From NCBI RefSeq assembly GCF_003628505.1, contig NZ_RBZP01000011.1, positions 41,913-105,912 of the forward strand: a stretch of DNA of 64,000 nt, read 5' to 3'. Position numbers and translations under genes: made by a program. Below the pieces are notes generated by a model. It worked only from the letters and a program-made list of their open reading frames with translations. It was not told the origin of the DNA and did no database searches. The DNA is from Oceanobacillus halophilus. GTDB lineage: Bacteria > Bacillota > Bacilli > Bacillales > Amphibacillaceae. Position 1 is the first letter of the stretch. Each line of letters begins with the position of its first letter. Shown in pieces: positions 8,326 to 18,094 of the stretch.

Positions 8326-8424
8326 TACTCATTTTGTGTACAAATTAATAATAACAACTCATTTTGAGTAATTCAAGTTGATTTTTGTATTCATTATGTG
8401 TAATATTAACTTGTAACTACTCAT
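8326..8424. promoter_or_regulatory. Divergent control region with three repressor operators and a half site
   Basis: Three 15-bp sites occur in the 132-bp divergent intergenic region: TACTCATTTTGTGTA at 8326-8340, AACTCATTTTGAGTA at 8356-8370 and TATTCATTATGTGTA at 8388-8402. The central one contains the palindrome ACTCA-TTT-TGAGT. Start-to-start spacings are 30 and 32 bp, about three helical turns, which allows cooperative binding on one DNA face. A half site TACTCAT is at 8418-8424, next to the ribosome binding site of the rightward repressor gene. They are the likely targets of the two XRE proteins. Confidence 0.7.
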
Positions 8425-8441
8425 TAAGGAGGAATATTAAA

Positions 8442-8987
8442 TTGATTGGAACTAGGATCAGAGACTTAAGAAAAGAGAAAAGCATGACGTTGAGAGAACT
8501 TGCTGAAGAACTAGAAGTTGCATTTACTACTTTAGGTAATTACGAACGGGGAGATAGACAGCCAGAACTAGATTTTATTTTTAAAGTGGCTAGATACTTT
8601 GGTGTTTCTGTTGATTATCTAACCGGCTATAAGGATGCAAGAAATTATGATGAATTTCTTTTGATGAATAACATTAACAATATATCTAATGTACTAGATT
8701 ATGCTGAACCTGAAACCAAGAAGTTAATACTCAATATGCATAATAAATTGACTGGATTAACTTACGATATTCCTAGATCAAAGAATCATAAAGAAGCAGA
8801 AACCTTAAATAAGATTTTTGAATCCATTTCTAATATTAAGAAGGGATTGGGGCTTGGAATTTTGGAAATCGCTGATAACAAGTATGAATATGCAAAAAGG
8901 TTTCTAAAGGAAAAGGAAAAAATGGACCAAAGTTTTAATGAGTTATTTGAAATATACACCGAAAGGCAAAATCCAAAGGAGGGATAA
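8442..8987 (+). CDS. XRE-family repressor (cI-like)
   Basis: The protein has 181 residues from TTG 8442, preceded by AAGGAGGAATATTAAA; an ATG upstream would place the start inside the operators and lacks this signal. Residues 1-62 are a classic XRE domain (IGTRIRDLRKEKSMTLRELAEELEVAFTTLGNYERGDRQP). The C-terminal part is helical and shows no peptidase motif, so release from repression may rest on an antirepressor rather than self-cleavage. It lies 4 nt upstream of the integrase ATG, forming a repressor-integrase transcript that keeps the element integrated. Confidence 0.8.
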   Translation: MIGTRIRDLRKEKSMTLRELAEELEVAFTTLGNYERGDRQPELDFIFKVARYFGVSVDYLTGYKDARNYDEFLLMNNINNISNVLDYAEPETKKLILNMHNKLTGLTYDIPRSKNHKEAETLNKIFESISNIKKGLGLGILEIADNKYEYAKRFLKEKEKMDQSFNELFEIYTERQNPKEG

Positions 8988-8991
8988 TAAA

Positions 8992-10143
8992 ATGGCTTCA
9001 TTTCAAAAGTACACAACAAAAAAGGGCCAAATGTGGATGTTTAAGATGGATACAGGAATAAACCCTGAAACTGGAAAGAGGCAAACTTCCACTCGTAGAG
9101 GATTTAAGACAAAAAGAGAAGCACAAGAAGCAGCAACTAAACTAGAACAGGAAATAACAAATGGTTTATTAATCAATAATAATAACCTAACTTTTGAGGA
9201 GGTTTATAAACAATGGTTTGAAAACCATTCTAAAACTATAAAACCTAGTACAAAGAAAACCATTGAGTCAAAATTTAAGAAATACTTGCTCCCTAAATTT
9301 GGTAGTCTAAAAATAAAAGAAATTACCAGACTCTATTGTCAAAAGGTTATTAATGAAATAGCAGAAAACATTGCATCTGTTAATGATTACAAAATACAAG
9401 CGAATCAAGTTTTTAAATATGCAGTAAAGATGGATCTTATATCAAAGAATCCAATGGAATATGTAACTATTCCTAAAAGAAAAGAAGAGCTGATAGCGGA
9501 CACTAAATATGTGGAGGAAAGAAATTATTGGAAAAAGGATGAAATAAAAAAATTCCTTAAAATCGCAAATAGTGATCTACCACAGCGTGATCAATTACTA
9601 TTTCATCTTTTAATTTATACTGGTGCTCGTAAAGGCGAGGTCTTGGCACTTACATGGGATGATATCGACTTTAATGCAAAAACAATTCGATTCGGTAAGA
9701 CACTTTTCTTTAATAACGGTAAGCATTACCTACAGCAGCCAAAGACAGCACACTCAAAGCGTTTAATTAGTTTAGACACTAAATCCCTTTCATTATTAAA
9801 AAAATGGCGTACAAGGCTAATAGAAGCAAATTTGGCTAGTTCTAGCATATTGGAAAAAAATAATCTTGTATTCACAAGGGATAATGGCTTACCGCTTCGT
9901 TTGGCTTATCCTAACGATAAATTAAAATCAGTAATTAAAAAATATAATCTTCATGAAATAACTATACATGGCTTGCGTCACACCCATGCCTCTTTATTAT
10001 TTGAAGCAGGTGCAACTATAAAAGAGGTTCAGGAACGATTAGGCCACTCCGATATCCAAATGACCATGAACATCTATACACACGTTACAGACCATGTAAA
10101 AGAACAAACTGCACAAAAGTTTCAGAAATATATTGAGCTATAA
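8992..10143 (+). CDS. int: Tyrosine recombinase (integrase)
   Basis: The protein has 383 residues from ATG 8992, with GGAGGG upstream. The N-terminal ~55 residues form an arm-binding AP2-like domain (KGQMWMFKMDTGINPETGKRQ, GFKTKREAQEA). A SAM-like core-binding domain follows at about 66-160. The catalytic domain shows R213 (TGARKGE), K251, H326-x-x-R329 (HGLRH), H352 (GHSD) and nucleophile Y362 (MNIYTHV), so the set is complete. The class is that of Tn916/phage-type integrases in Firmicutes. The gene converges on rpsI, and its stop codon lies about 107 bp from the rpsI stop, next to the expected attachment site. Confidence 0.93.
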   Translation: MASFQKYTTKKGQMWMFKMDTGINPETGKRQTSTRRGFKTKREAQEAATKLEQEITNGLLINNNNLTFEEVYKQWFENHSKTIKPSTKKTIESKFKKYLLPKFGSLKIKEITRLYCQKVINEIAENIASVNDYKIQANQVFKYAVKMDLISKNPMEYVTIPKRKEELIADTKYVEERNYWKKDEIKKFLKIANSDLPQRDQLLFHLLIYTGARKGEVLALTWDDIDFNAKTIRFGKTLFFNNGKHYLQQPKTAHSKRLISLDTKSLSLLKKWRTRLIEANLASSSILEKNNLVFTRDNGLPLRLAYPNDKLKSVIKKYNLHEITIHGLRHTHASLLFEAGATIKEVQERLGHSDIQMTMNIYTHVTDHVKEQTAQKFQKYIEL

Positions 10144-10146
10144 GTT

Positions 10147-10182
10147 GTGGTCAAGATTTTTCTCGTGGTCAAAATGTGGTCA
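10147..10182 (+). repeat. Three GTGGTCA repeats; likely integrase arm-type sites
   Basis: GTGGTCA occurs at 10147-10153, 10165-10171 and 10176-10182, immediately after the integrase stop codon and before the rpsI end. Short direct repeats in this spot are typical arm-binding sites for integrases with an N-terminal AP2-like domain. Spacings are 18 and 11 bp. Confidence 0.6.
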
Positions 10183-10201
10183 CAAGCTCTATTTATGCAT
10201 G

Positions 10202-10237
10202 AAAAAGACCCTTTCCACAAAAGTGAAAAGAGCCTTG
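10202..10237 (-). terminator. Terminator of the rplM-rpsI transcript
   Basis: On the minus strand AAGGCTCTTTTCAC pairs imperfectly with GTGGAAAGGGTCTT, followed by TTTTTC. It lies 13 nt past the rpsI stop. It sits between the gene and the integrase-arm repeats, so either it belongs to the chromosome or the island brought it. Confidence 0.7.
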
Positions 10238-10250
10238 AAACGTAGATATA

Positions 10251-10643
10251 TTAACGTTTTGAGAACTGAGGTGCACGACGAGCGCCTTTAAGACCGTATT
10301 TCTTACGTTCTTTCATTCTTGCATCACGAGTTAAGAATCCTTCACGTTTTAAAGTAGCGCGATATTCAGGATCTGCTTCTAATAATGCACGAGAAATACC
10401 GTGACGGATAGCACCTGCTTGACCAGTGAAACCTCCACCATCAACGTTTACTAATACGTCGTATGTTCCTTCTGTTTCAGTAGCAGCTAGAGGCTGATTT
10501 AGAATAAGAAGTTGAGTTTCATATGGGAAATAGTCTCTTGCATCACGACCATTAATTTTAATGTTACCTGTTCCTGGTACTAAACGTACACGAGCAGTTG
10601 AGCTTTTACGACGACCTGTTCCATAATATTGTACTTGTGCCAA
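10251..10643 (-). CDS. rpsI: 30S ribosomal protein S9
   Basis: The protein has 130 residues starting [15 protein letters not shown], with TTG 10643 as start: AAAGGAGG lies about nine bases upstream, and the length matches Bacillus S9. A nearer in-frame ATG two codons earlier is too close to the ribosome binding site. The C-terminal tail [11 protein letters not shown], which reaches the P-site tRNA, is intact although an island is inserted right after the gene. S9 pairs with rplM upstream in the usual L13-S9 unit. Confidence 0.95.
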   Translation of the reverse strand: MAQVQYYGTGRRKSSTARVRLVPGTGNIKINGRDARDYFPYETQLLILNQPLAATETEGTYDVLVNVDGGGFTGQAGAIRHGISRALLEADPEYRATLKREGFLTRDARMKERKKYGLKGARRAPQFSKR

Positions 10644-10662
10644 AATCATTTACCTCCTTTAA

Positions 10663-11100
10663 TTACCCGCGAAGTTCATAGACTTCTGGTTTTTGTGCTT
10701 GATGATTGTGTTCAGAACCTCTGAATACATGTAGTTTTTTACCCATTTTACGACCTAAAGAGCCTTTAGGAAGCATACCTTTAACGGTACGTTCAATCAT
10801 TTCTTCTGTATACTTAGAACGCATTTCTTCTGCATTACGACCTCTTAAGCCACCTGGGTGTCCAGAGTGATTATAATACATTTTGTCATTGATTTTGTTT
10901 CCACTTAATTCTACTTTTTCTGCATTAATGATGATAACATGATCACCAGTATCAACGTGTGGAGTGTAAGTTGGTTTATGCTTTCCACGAAGGATAGCAG
11001 CAACTTCACTTGCTAAACGACCAAGACGTTGGCCTTCTGCATCCACAACAAGCCATTTGCGTTCGATATTATTTTCATTTGCCATGAAAGTTGTACGCAT
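10663..11100 (-). CDS. rplM: 50S ribosomal protein L13
   Basis: The protein has 145 residues; the full length matches Bacillus L13, including the N-terminal MRTTFMAN extension and the conserved [42 protein letters not shown] and [13 protein letters not shown] segments. It has a strong ribosome binding site (GGAGGG) and is followed by rpsI after 19 nt. A 150-bp gap separates it from truA upstream; no convincing promoter or L13 leader structure was assigned there. Confidence 0.96.
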   Translation of the reverse strand: MRTTFMANENNIERKWLVVDAEGQRLGRLASEVAAILRGKHKPTYTPHVDTGDHVIIINAEKVELSGNKINDKMYYNHSGHPGGLRGRNAEEMRSKYTEEMIERTVKGMLPKGSLGRKMGKKLHVFRGSEHNHQAQKPEVYELRG

Positions 11101-11250
11101 GATAGTTTTCCCTCCATATTAACTAAATCGTTTCAAATTTATATTTATTCTTATCTGTCAACATAATTAGTTCCGGGGCTAATCATGGTTTTTAAGAAAT
11201 AAAATGCCATAAATCATAATATAACACATGTGGGCCTGTTGTCAAGTTTA

Positions 11251-12012
11251 TCAGGTGTTTTTTTCTACATCGTTATATTTTACTTTCCACATATACAACC
11301 CCTGTGGATCAATAGTTTTGCCTACAAGGCGACGGTCCCTTTTTTCCAATAAGTCAGGTATATCCTCAGGATTACGTTTTCCTTGCCCAACATCCAATAA
11401 GACACTTACAAGAATTCTTACCATATTATACAAAAAGCCGCTACCACGGAAAATAAACTCAATCTCTGAACCATTATTCCAGACACTAGCTTGGTATATC
11501 GTTCGTACTTTAGTACCTTTCACTGTAGCCTTTGCTGAAGAAAATGTTGTGAAATCATGGGTGCCTTCCAGATAACGACATGCTTCTTTCATTTTCTCGA
11601 TATCTAGTTTATAGGGAAAATGATAGACGTAATTCCGCTTGAATATATCAGGCTGTGTTTGATTTAAGACGTAATAGTGGTATTCTTTCTCTACTACATT
11701 AAAACGTGCATGAAAGTCATCTGAGACACTTTCTACGTGATTAATATATATATCAGATGGTAGCTGGGCATTTAATGCTTGTTTCCACTTCTCGCCAGGT
11801 ATACGCTGAAATGAATCAAAATGAATAACTTGTCCTTTTGCATGGACTCCTGAATCTGTCCGGCCAGACGCTACGATTCGAACAGATCTCCCTTTATGCA
11901 TTTTTGCTAATACTTTTTCTAATTCCCCTTGAACTGTTCTTTGACCTGGCTGTATTTGAAAACCATTGAATAAGGTCCCATCATATTGCAAAGTACATCT
12001 CAGTCTTCCCAT
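11251..12012 (-). CDS. truA: tRNA pseudouridine(38-40) synthase TruA
   Basis: The protein has 253 residues from ATG 12012 (MGRLRCTLQYDGTLFNGFQ); the in-frame start eight codons upstream is less likely by comparison with Bacillus TruA. The catalytic aspartate is in SGRTDSGVHAKGQVIHF, and the C-terminal GSGFLYNMVRILV motif is present. The enzyme isomerises uridines 38-40 of the anticodon stem. It follows ecfT by a short gap, the same order as in Bacillus (ecfA1-ecfA2-ecfT-truA-rplM-rpsI). Confidence 0.93.
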   Translation of the reverse strand: MGRLRCTLQYDGTLFNGFQIQPGQRTVQGELEKVLAKMHKGRSVRIVASGRTDSGVHAKGQVIHFDSFQRIPGEKWKQALNAQLPSDIYINHVESVSDDFHARFNVVEKEYHYYVLNQTQPDIFKRNYVYHFPYKLDIEKMKEACRYLEGTHDFTTFSSAKATVKGTKVRTIYQASVWNNGSEIEFIFRGSGFLYNMVRILVSVLLDVGQGKRNPEDIPDLLEKRDRRLVGKTIDPQGLYMWKVKYNDVEKNT

Positions 12013-12028
12013 TTCATAACAGCCTTCC

Positions 12029-12832
12029 TTACCCATAGGTTCTAGTTAGCAATAATACGGTAATAACCGCTAAAAATACGAAATAAACGAGTATATCAAT
12101 TTTCTCAATCTTTAACTCTCTTAATTTTGACCTACCGTGACCACCTTGGTAACCACGTGCTTCCATAGCCATTGCAAGCTCTTCTGCACGTTTGAAGGCA
12201 CTCACAAACAGAGGAACTAAAAGAGGGACAATTGCTTTAATTCGTTCTTTAACAGGACCTGTTCTAAAATCTACACCTCGTGATGCTTGAGCTCTGGATA
12301 TCTTGTCTGTTTCTTGCATAAGTGTAGGAATAAATCGTAAAGATATAGACATCATTAGCGCAAGTTCATGCACAGGGAATTTCACTTTATTTAAAGGGCG
12401 CAACATATCTTCTATTGCATCGGTAATTTCAATAGGTGTTGTTGTTAACGTTAATAATGACGTTACTAGAATTAATAAAAAGAATCTAATGGAGATGGCA
12501 ATCCCCTGAATAACACCACCAGAATAAAATTTAAAAATCCAAAAATCAAAGATTACCGTTCCTTCTTTTGTAACAAATAAGTGCAAAATAAACGTGAAAA
12601 TAATTAAAAACCAAACTGGCGTTAATCCCTTCATGATGAATCGAATTGGTACTCGAGAGATAAATGTACTGGCTAGCGCAAATAAAATTAAAATCCCATA
12701 ACTTGGGAGATTATTAGCAAAAAAAACGATAAAGACATAGAAAAAGATAATGGTAATCTTCGTTCTTGGATCCAGACGATGTACGATGGAAGTTCCAGGC
12801 ACATATTGCCCAATAATTAACGAGTTATTCAA
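12029..12832 (-). CDS. ecfT: Energy-coupling factor transporter transmembrane protein EcfT
   Basis: The protein has 267 residues with five to six hydrophobic segments. It carries the two coupling motifs with an A-R-G-like core, QASRGVDFR and [10 protein letters not shown], that dock into the EcfA ATPases. The start is TTG, overlapping the ecfA2 stop by four nt, so translation is coupled. EcfT is the shared membrane scaffold of group II ECF importers, which pair with different substrate-binding S proteins for vitamins and metals; no S component is encoded nearby. Confidence 0.93.
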   Translation of the reverse strand: MNNSLIIGQYVPGTSIVHRLDPRTKITIIFFYVFIVFFANNLPSYGILILFALASTFISRVPIRFIMKGLTPVWFLIIFTFILHLFVTKEGTVIFDFWIFKFYSGGVIQGIAISIRFFLLILVTSLLTLTTTPIEITDAIEDMLRPLNKVKFPVHELALMMSISLRFIPTLMQETDKISRAQASRGVDFRTGPVKERIKAIVPLLVPLFVSAFKRAEELAMAMEARGYQGGHGRSKLRELKIEKIDILVYFVFLAVITVLLLTRTYG

Positions 12833-13698
12833 GGTGATTCAGCCCCTTTCAATGTTCGCTGAATCATTTGTGCCAATTCAGTCATCGATTGGTTTTGAAA
12901 AGGAATCGTTGTATCAAACCTTTCATTAAACTCACTTATAAATTGAACAATTTCTGGTACATCCAGTTGAACACGATTTAGAGCCTCTCTCTGAACAAAG
13001 ACATCTTCTGGTTTACCTTCCATATATTTTGTTCCTTTATTTAGTATAATGACATGATCTGCGTATTTAAGTGCATCTTCCATGCTATGAGTTACTAGTA
13101 TCGTGGTAGTACCTTGTTCTTTATGCAATTGATAGAACATATCCATCATTTCTTTTTGGCCTCGCGGGTCTAATCCAGCTGTTGGCTCATCAAGAACTAA
13201 AACATCTGGCTTAACTGCTAATACTCCTGCAATTGCTACCCGTCTCATTTGTCCCCCACTCAAATCAAACGGGGACCTCTCTAATAAATCTTCTGATAGT
13301 CCCACAGCAGGAATAATCTTCTGTATACGGGTTTTAATTTCATTCTTAGGAACACCAAAATTCTCTGGGCCAAATGCAATATCCTTTTCCACAGTTTCTT
13401 CGAATAACTGATGTTCTGGATATTGAAATACAACACCAACTTTACTTCTTAACTCTTTCATATCATTTATTTTTTCATTTTCTGAAAGGGCGTATTTTCC
13501 TATTTTGACTTTCCCTTCTGTAGGTATGGATAAGCCGTTAAGATGACTAATCAGTGTTGATTTACCAGAACCAGTGTGACCAACTACAGCTACATAAGAT
13601 CCTGATTCAATGTGCAAGGACAGATTTTCTAATGCTTTATGTTCAAATGGGCTATTCTTTTGATAAATATAGGTTACGTTTTCGAATGTAATGTCCAT
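12829..13698 (-). CDS. ecfA2: ECF transporter ATP-binding protein EcfA2
   Basis: The ABC ATPase has 289 residues, with Walker [11 protein letters not shown]-loop [15 protein letters not shown], signature LSGGQMRR, Walker [13 protein letters not shown] and the switch histidine in ILVTHS. The QLFEETV segment is typical of EcfA subunits. GGAGGATCT precedes the ATG. The 5' end overlaps ecfA1 by 25 nt, so the two ATPases of the heterodimer are made in a coupled way. Confidence 0.93.
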   Translation of the reverse strand: MDITFENVTYIYQKNSPFEHKALENLSLHIESGSYVAVVGHTGSGKSTLISHLNGLSIPTEGKVKIGKYALSENEKINDMKELRSKVGVVFQYPEHQLFEETVEKDIAFGPENFGVPKNEIKTRIQKIIPAVGLSEDLLERSPFDLSGGQMRRVAIAGVLAVKPDVLVLDEPTAGLDPRGQKEMMDMFYQLHKEQGTTTILVTHSMEDALKYADHVIILNKGTKYMEGKPEDVFVQREALNRVQLDVPEIVQFISEFNERFDTTIPFQNQSMTELAQMIQRTLKGAESP

Positions 13699-14513
13699 AG
13701 ATCCTCCAACAATTCTTCGTGGTTTAGGGGTTCATGTGCAATCGTAATCCCAGCATCCAATAACGCATCAGCTAATATTGCAACAAAAGGAACATCTAAA
13801 CCAATCTCTCTTAGCTCCTCTTTCTTAGCAAAGATTTTTCTAGGTTCTGCTTCATCCCAAATTTGGCCTCCATTCATCACAAGGACGCGATCTGCTTGAA
13901 CCACTTCCTGCAAGTCATGAGTTATTGTAATAAGGGAAAGTCCCTGTCTATCCTGTAGACCAGATACAGTCTGCATTATTTCTTTGCGCCCATTAGGATC
14001 GAGCATAGCTGTTGCTTCATCTAAAATTAGTACCTTAGGTGATATAGCTAAAACACTAGCTATTGCTACACGCTGTTTTTGGCCTCCAGAAAGACGGTGT
14101 GGTTCTGTGAGAAGGTAGTCTTTCATTCCAACCGCATTTAAGGTTGATTCTATACGCTCTACCATTGTTTCTCTTGATATACCTCGGTTTTCCATCCCGA
14201 AAGCAACGTCATCTTGCACCGTTGCACCAACAAACTGATTATCTGGATTTTGAAAAACCATCCCTACATCTTTCCGTATATCCCAAATAGAATCTTCCGT
14301 TACCTTTTTCCCATCAATTAATATTTCACCTTCTTGTGGAAAGAGTAAGCCATTAATCAATTTTGCAATAGTAGATTTACCGGAACCATTATGACCAATA
14401 ATAGCCACCCATTCATCTTCATCTATCGTAAACGAAACATTCTTTAATACCCAGGGTTGATCTTCTCCATAACGAAAAGAAACATCTTTAAATTCTATTA
14501 AATTAGTTGACAT
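13674..14513 (-). CDS. ecfA1: ECF transporter ATP-binding protein EcfA1
   Basis: The ABC ATPase has 279 residues, with Walker [10 protein letters not shown] at 40-48, Q-loop [15 protein letters not shown], signature LSGGQKQR, Walker [13 protein letters not shown] and ITITHD. It forms the heterodimer with EcfA2 and drives EcfT. In Bacillus it directly follows rplQ in one transcript; here it is separated from rplQ by 825 bp holding a terminator and a repeat element, so the ecf-truA-rplM-rpsI unit probably has its own promoter. Confidence 0.93.
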   Translation of the reverse strand: MSTNLIEFKDVSFRYGEDQPWVLKNVSFTIDEDEWVAIIGHNGSGKSTIAKLINGLLFPQEGEILIDGKKVTEDSIWDIRKDVGMVFQNPDNQFVGATVQDDVAFGMENRGISRETMVERIESTLNAVGMKDYLLTEPHRLSGGQKQRVAIASVLAISPKVLILDEATAMLDPNGRKEIMQTVSGLQDRQGLSLITITHDLQEVVQADRVLVMNGGQIWDEAEPRKIFAKKEELREIGLDVPFVAILADALLDAGITIAHEPLNHEELLEDLWTLHSKT

Positions 14514-14639
14514 ATAGTAGTCCCCCTGCTAAGACTTAGCCAAGTCTATTCGACGGTGATAGCTTTAGTTGCACTTATAATTAGTACGATAACATTTAGT
14601 TCTCAATTTGGATATATTCTTGCTTTTTTCTTTGAGTTG

Positions 14640-15216
14640 ATGGAAAGTGCGAAAATATTGGATTAAGAATAGTGTAGCTCTCGCTTACACTTATGAATGT
14701 TTAGTACTGCGATTCGCTCCGGCAGAATACTTCGCTTTCCACAGGCACGGCCTCAGCCTCCTCGCGGAAAGACCACCGCTGCTCAGGTCTGGACACGTGC
14801 TATTCCCGTAGGACAAGGAATACTTCGACAGCGTTACATCGCACGAAGAAAATTGCCCTTTATTTTCGAGGAGTCTCCGTATTCTACCTCCGCTATGTTA
14901 CATGCTCTAGATATTTTAAAGCTAAAGTCCATAATGACCCGTTTGGGTAGCTGTACCTCGTAAAAACGGGATTTTTCTAGTTTAAATCAGAGTAGAGCTG
15001 GAACTTAGCGGAGGAAATACACGGAGACTCCTTGAAAAAGAAAACCACTTTTTCTGGGTGCGATGTTTCGCTCTCGCAGCCTTCCTTGTCCTGCGGGATG
15101 AAAAGCCTAGATGAGACTACAGCTCGGAGTAGGCTCAGCAGCGCCCTAAGGTGCGCGTAGTGTATTTCCGTAGCGGTGTTAAGCAGTATTCTGAATTAAG
15201 GTAATTCGCACTCTAT
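14640..15216 (+). mobile_element. MITE-like double-hairpin element, copy A
   Basis: The terminal inverted repeats are TTGGATTAAGAATA (14658-14671) and TATTCTGAATTAAG (15187-15200), imperfect matches to those of copies B and C. Homology to the other copies continues outward on the right through GTAATTCGCACTCTAT (to 15216); the left outer end is diverged. Inside are a hairpin at about 14706-14900, whose lower stem uses AGAATAC/GTATTCT, and a second at 15007-15176, whose stem uses GGAAATACAC/GTGTATTTCC. The element encodes no protein. It is the most diverged of the three copies. Confidence 0.7.
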
Positions 15217-15274
15217 ACATATTACGATATATCTTCCATTAACAACAACCTAAGATGGTATTTTCCTAATGTAC

Positions 15275-15327
15275 AAAAAAAGGGCTTGGATCCACCTCGT
15301 TAGAGAATTGAGTCCTGCCCTTGCCGC
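15275..15327 (-). terminator. Terminator after rplQ
   Basis: On the minus strand AAGGGC and GGA pair with TCC and GCCCTT across a loop of about 25 bases, followed by seven T. It ends the long spc-alpha transcript 12 nt past the rplQ stop and isolates it from ecfA1. Confidence 0.75.
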
Positions 15328-15338
15328 ATGTTGCATCA

Positions 15339-15692
15339 TTAAACTAATTCAATGATAGCCATTTTTGCTCCATCACCTTGGCGTTCACCAAGTTTAAGAA
15401 CACGTGTATATCCACCTTGTCTATCTTCATAACGTGCAGCAACATCATCAAATAATTTTTGAACAACATTGCTTTCTTCATCAGCCTCTTTGTTGTACAA
15501 GTATGCAGCAGCTTGACGACGTGCATGAAGATCTCCACGTTTACCTAATGTAATCATTTTATCGACAATAGATTTTAATTCTTTCGCTTTTGCTTCTGTT
15601 GTTTCAACACGTTCATGAATGATTAAATCAGAAGCAAGATTGCGAAGAAGTGCCATACGGGCATCTGTTCTACGTCCTAATTTTCTAGCCAT
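15339..15692 (-). CDS. rplQ: 50S ribosomal protein L17
   Basis: The protein has 117 residues (bacterial L17 is 115-130), beginning [24 protein letters not shown] and carrying [24 protein letters not shown] and [19 protein letters not shown]. It binds 23S rRNA near the tunnel exit. It is the last gene of the alpha cluster, 45 nt after rpoA, with a terminator directly following. Confidence 0.96.
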   Translation of the reverse strand: MARKLGRRTDARMALLRNLASDLIIHERVETTEAKAKELKSIVDKMITLGKRGDLHARRQAAAYLYNKEADEESNVVQKLFDDVAARYEDRQGGYTRVLKLGERQGDGAKMAIIELV

Positions 15693-15737
15693 GGACTAAC
15701 CCTCCCTTTCTCAAAAAACTCTAGGTGACTGCCATAA

Positions 15738-16682
15738 TCAGTCGTCTTCTCGTAAACCTAAGCCAAGTTCATTTAATTTAACTTTAACTTCTTCTAGTGA
15801 TTTACGACCTAAGTTGCGTACCTTCATCATATCTTCTTCAGACTTGTTAGCAAGTTCTTGAACAGTATTAATTCCAGCACGTTTCAAACAATTATAAGAA
15901 CGAACAGAAAGATCCAATTCTTCAATTGTCATTTCCATTACTTTTTCTTTTTGGTCTTCTTCTTTCTCAACCATAATTTCAGCATTCTGCGCTTCATCTG
16001 TTAATCCGACAAAGATATTGAAATGCTCTGTGATTATTTTTGCCCCTAAGGAAATTGCTTCTTCAGGACGAATACTACCATCTGTTGAAACATCTAATGT
16101 TAACTTGTCAAAGTTAGCATCTTGCCCAACACGTGTATTTTCAACCTGATAAGTAACTCTAGATACAGGAGTAAAAATAGAATCAATTGGAACGACACCA
16201 ATTGCTTGATCGTCACGTTTGTTTTCCTCTGCTGGACGATAGCCACGACCACGTTCTGCTGTAACTTTCATATGCAAGTTACCTTTACTGTTTAATGTAG
16301 CAATATGAAGTTCAGGATTTAAAACTTCTACATCACTATCATAAGTGAGGTCACGTGCAGTAACATTTCCTTCACCTTGCACATCAAGTTCCAATGTTTT
16401 AGGTTCATCCGAATAGATTTTCAAAGCTAATTTTTTTAGATTTAAAACTATTTGTGTTACATCTTCTACTACACCATCAATCGCTGAAAACTCATGAAGT
16501 GCCCCGTCGATTTGAACGGATGTAACAGCAGCACCTGGAAGTGAGGATAGTAAGATACGACGCAAGGAGTTTCCTAGAGTGGCACCATATCCACGTTCAA
16601 GCGGTTCGACTACAAATTTTCCAAAAGTAGCATCATCGCTGATTTCAACCGTTTCAATTTTTGGTTTTTCAATTTCTATCAT
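15738..16682 (-). CDS. rpoA: RNA polymerase alpha subunit
   Basis: The protein has 314 residues. The N-terminal domain ([32 protein letters not shown]) dimerises and nucleates beta and beta-prime. An acidic linker ([13 protein letters not shown]) leads to the C-terminal domain ([44 protein letters not shown]), which binds UP elements and activators. It lies after a 250-bp gap from rpsK that holds a promoter at 16890-16918, allowing extra expression relative to the upstream ribosomal genes. Confidence 0.98.
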   Translation of the reverse strand: MIEIEKPKIETVEISDDATFGKFVVEPLERGYGATLGNSLRRILLSSLPGAAVTSVQIDGALHEFSAIDGVVEDVTQIVLNLKKLALKIYSDEPKTLELDVQGEGNVTARDLTYDSDVEVLNPELHIATLNSKGNLHMKVTAERGRGYRPAEENKRDDQAIGVVPIDSIFTPVSRVTYQVENTRVGQDANFDKLTLDVSTDGSIRPEEAISLGAKIITEHFNIFVGLTDEAQNAEIMVEKEEDQKEKVMEMTIEELDLSVRSYNCLKRAGINTVQELANKSEEDMMKVRNLGRKSLEEVKVKLNELGLGLREDD

Positions 16683-16889
16683 TAAATAAAACCCTCCTTT
16701 AAAACGTCGAAACCCCGGCTAGACATATGTCTAACCGAAATTCCTCAAATAGGCAGTTGGCGTTTCTGCACTACCTTAATATATACGTACTGTTTATCAT
16801 AGATGCTGTAAGTGACTTGTATATGCTGATTCAAAGGCTAAATAATAAGCCAATTTCTGAACACAAACCATATCACCATTATTTTAGCT

Positions 16890-16918
16890 ATCATAACCCA
16901 TTATAGACAGGGTGACAA
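16890..16918 (-). promoter_or_regulatory. Sigma-A promoter for rpoA-rplQ
   Basis: On the minus strand: -35 TTGTCA (16913-16918), a 17-bp spacer and -10 TATGAT (16890-16895). It starts a leader of about 200 nt ahead of rpoA. Confidence 0.65.
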
Positions 16919-16934
16919 ATTCTATACGGTAAAA

Positions 16935-17339
<405 letters not shown>

Positions 17340-17343
17340 TTAC

Positions 17344-17709
17344 TTATTTCTTTTTGTTAGCCATTGTTCTACGTGGACCTTTACGAGTACGTGAGTTGTT
17401 TTTTGTATTTTGACCACGAACTGGTAAACCACGGCGATGACGAAGTCCTCTGTAAGAACCGATTTCGATCAATCGTTTAATGTTAAGTGATACTTCACGG
17501 CGAAGGTCACCTTCTATTGTATATTCGTCGATAGCTTTTCTGATTTTAGCTAATTCGTCTTCGGTTAAATCGCGTACACGAGTGTCTTCTGAAACGCCAG
17601 CTTCTTTAAGGACTTTCTGTGCAGTTGTTTTGCCGATTCCATAGATATATGTTAGTGAGATTACTACACGTTTTTCACGTGGAATATCAATACCTGCAAT
17701 ACGTGCCAT
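17344..17709 (-). CDS. rpsM: 30S ribosomal protein S13
   Basis: The protein has 121 residues ([31 protein letters not shown]), with the helix-two-turn-helix YIYGIG segment and the basic tail [15 protein letters not shown] that reaches the P-site tRNA. It contacts 16S rRNA in the head and forms the B1 bridges with L5. It lies 22 nt after rpmJ. Confidence 0.97.
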   Translation of the reverse strand: MARIAGIDIPREKRVVISLTYIYGIGKTTAQKVLKEAGVSEDTRVRDLTEDELAKIRKAIDEYTIEGDLRREVSLNIKRLIEIGSYRGLRHRRGLPVRGQNTKNNSRTRKGPRRTMANKKK

Positions 17710-17731
17710 TAACTTTTAGCACCTCCTTGTT

Positions 17732-17875
<144 letters not shown>

Positions 17876-18094
17876 TTATTTATAACGGTACGTAATTCGT
17901 CCCCTTGTTAAATCATATGGAGAAAGTTCAACCGTTACTTTATCACCTGGTAAGATACGAATAAAATGCATACGAATTTTACCAGAAACATGTGCCAATA
18001 CTGTATGGCCATTTTCAAGTTCTACATTAAACATTGCATTAGGCAATGTTTCGGTTACAGTACCTTCGACTTCAATTACATCATCTTTCGCCAT
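17876..18094 (-). CDS. infA: Translation initiation factor IF-1
   Basis: The protein has 72 residues, [20 protein letters not shown], with the OB-fold motifs [44 protein letters not shown]. It occupies the 30S A site during initiation. Its ATG lies 14 nt inside the end of the upstream KOW-domain gene, so the two are translationally coupled. Confidence 0.97.
   Translation of the reverse strand: MAKDDVIEVEGTVTETLPNAMFNVELENGHTVLAHVSGKIRMHFIRILPGDKVTVELSPYDLTRGRITYRYK

Larger units (their letters stand above)
1..10240. mobile_element. Right part of an integrated island abutting rpsI (phage-satellite or ICE-like)
   Basis: An AT-rich block of non-core genes ends exactly where the rpsI coding sequence and its terminator begin. 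It has a tyrosine integrase at the chromosome-proximal edge, a divergent repressor/Cro control region, an excisionase-like gene, a phage O-like initiator, a DnaC-like loader and then restriction or defence-like cargo. The 3' end of rpsI is a known integration site for Gram-positive integrative elements. rpsI is intact here, as expected when an element restores the gene end. The left attachment site is not in the window, so total size is unknown. No capsid, terminase or conjugation gene is visible, so satellite, ICE and phage remnant remain open. Confidence 0.8.
14514..15338. other. Intergenic region between ecfA1 and rplQ
   Basis: It has 825 bases without a supported gene. It contains the rplQ terminator at 15275-15327 and repeat element A at about 14640-15216. 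The ~125 bp next to ecfA1 should hold its promoter, but none was assigned with confidence. An 88-codon plus-strand open frame at 14697 lies wholly within the element hairpins and is not credible as a gene. Confidence 0.7.

Noticed and set aside
10251..10649. Possible truncation of rpsI by the island
   Set aside because: The protein is full length and ends with the conserved APQFSKR tail, so the gene is intact.
11101..11250. Promoter and L13 leader upstream of rplM
   Set aside because: A TTGACA occurs but no -10 at proper spacing, and no leader hairpin was convincing.
14697..14963. An 88-codon plus-strand open frame
   Set aside because: It lies wholly inside hairpins of repeat element A, has no ribosome binding site and its translation resembles no family.
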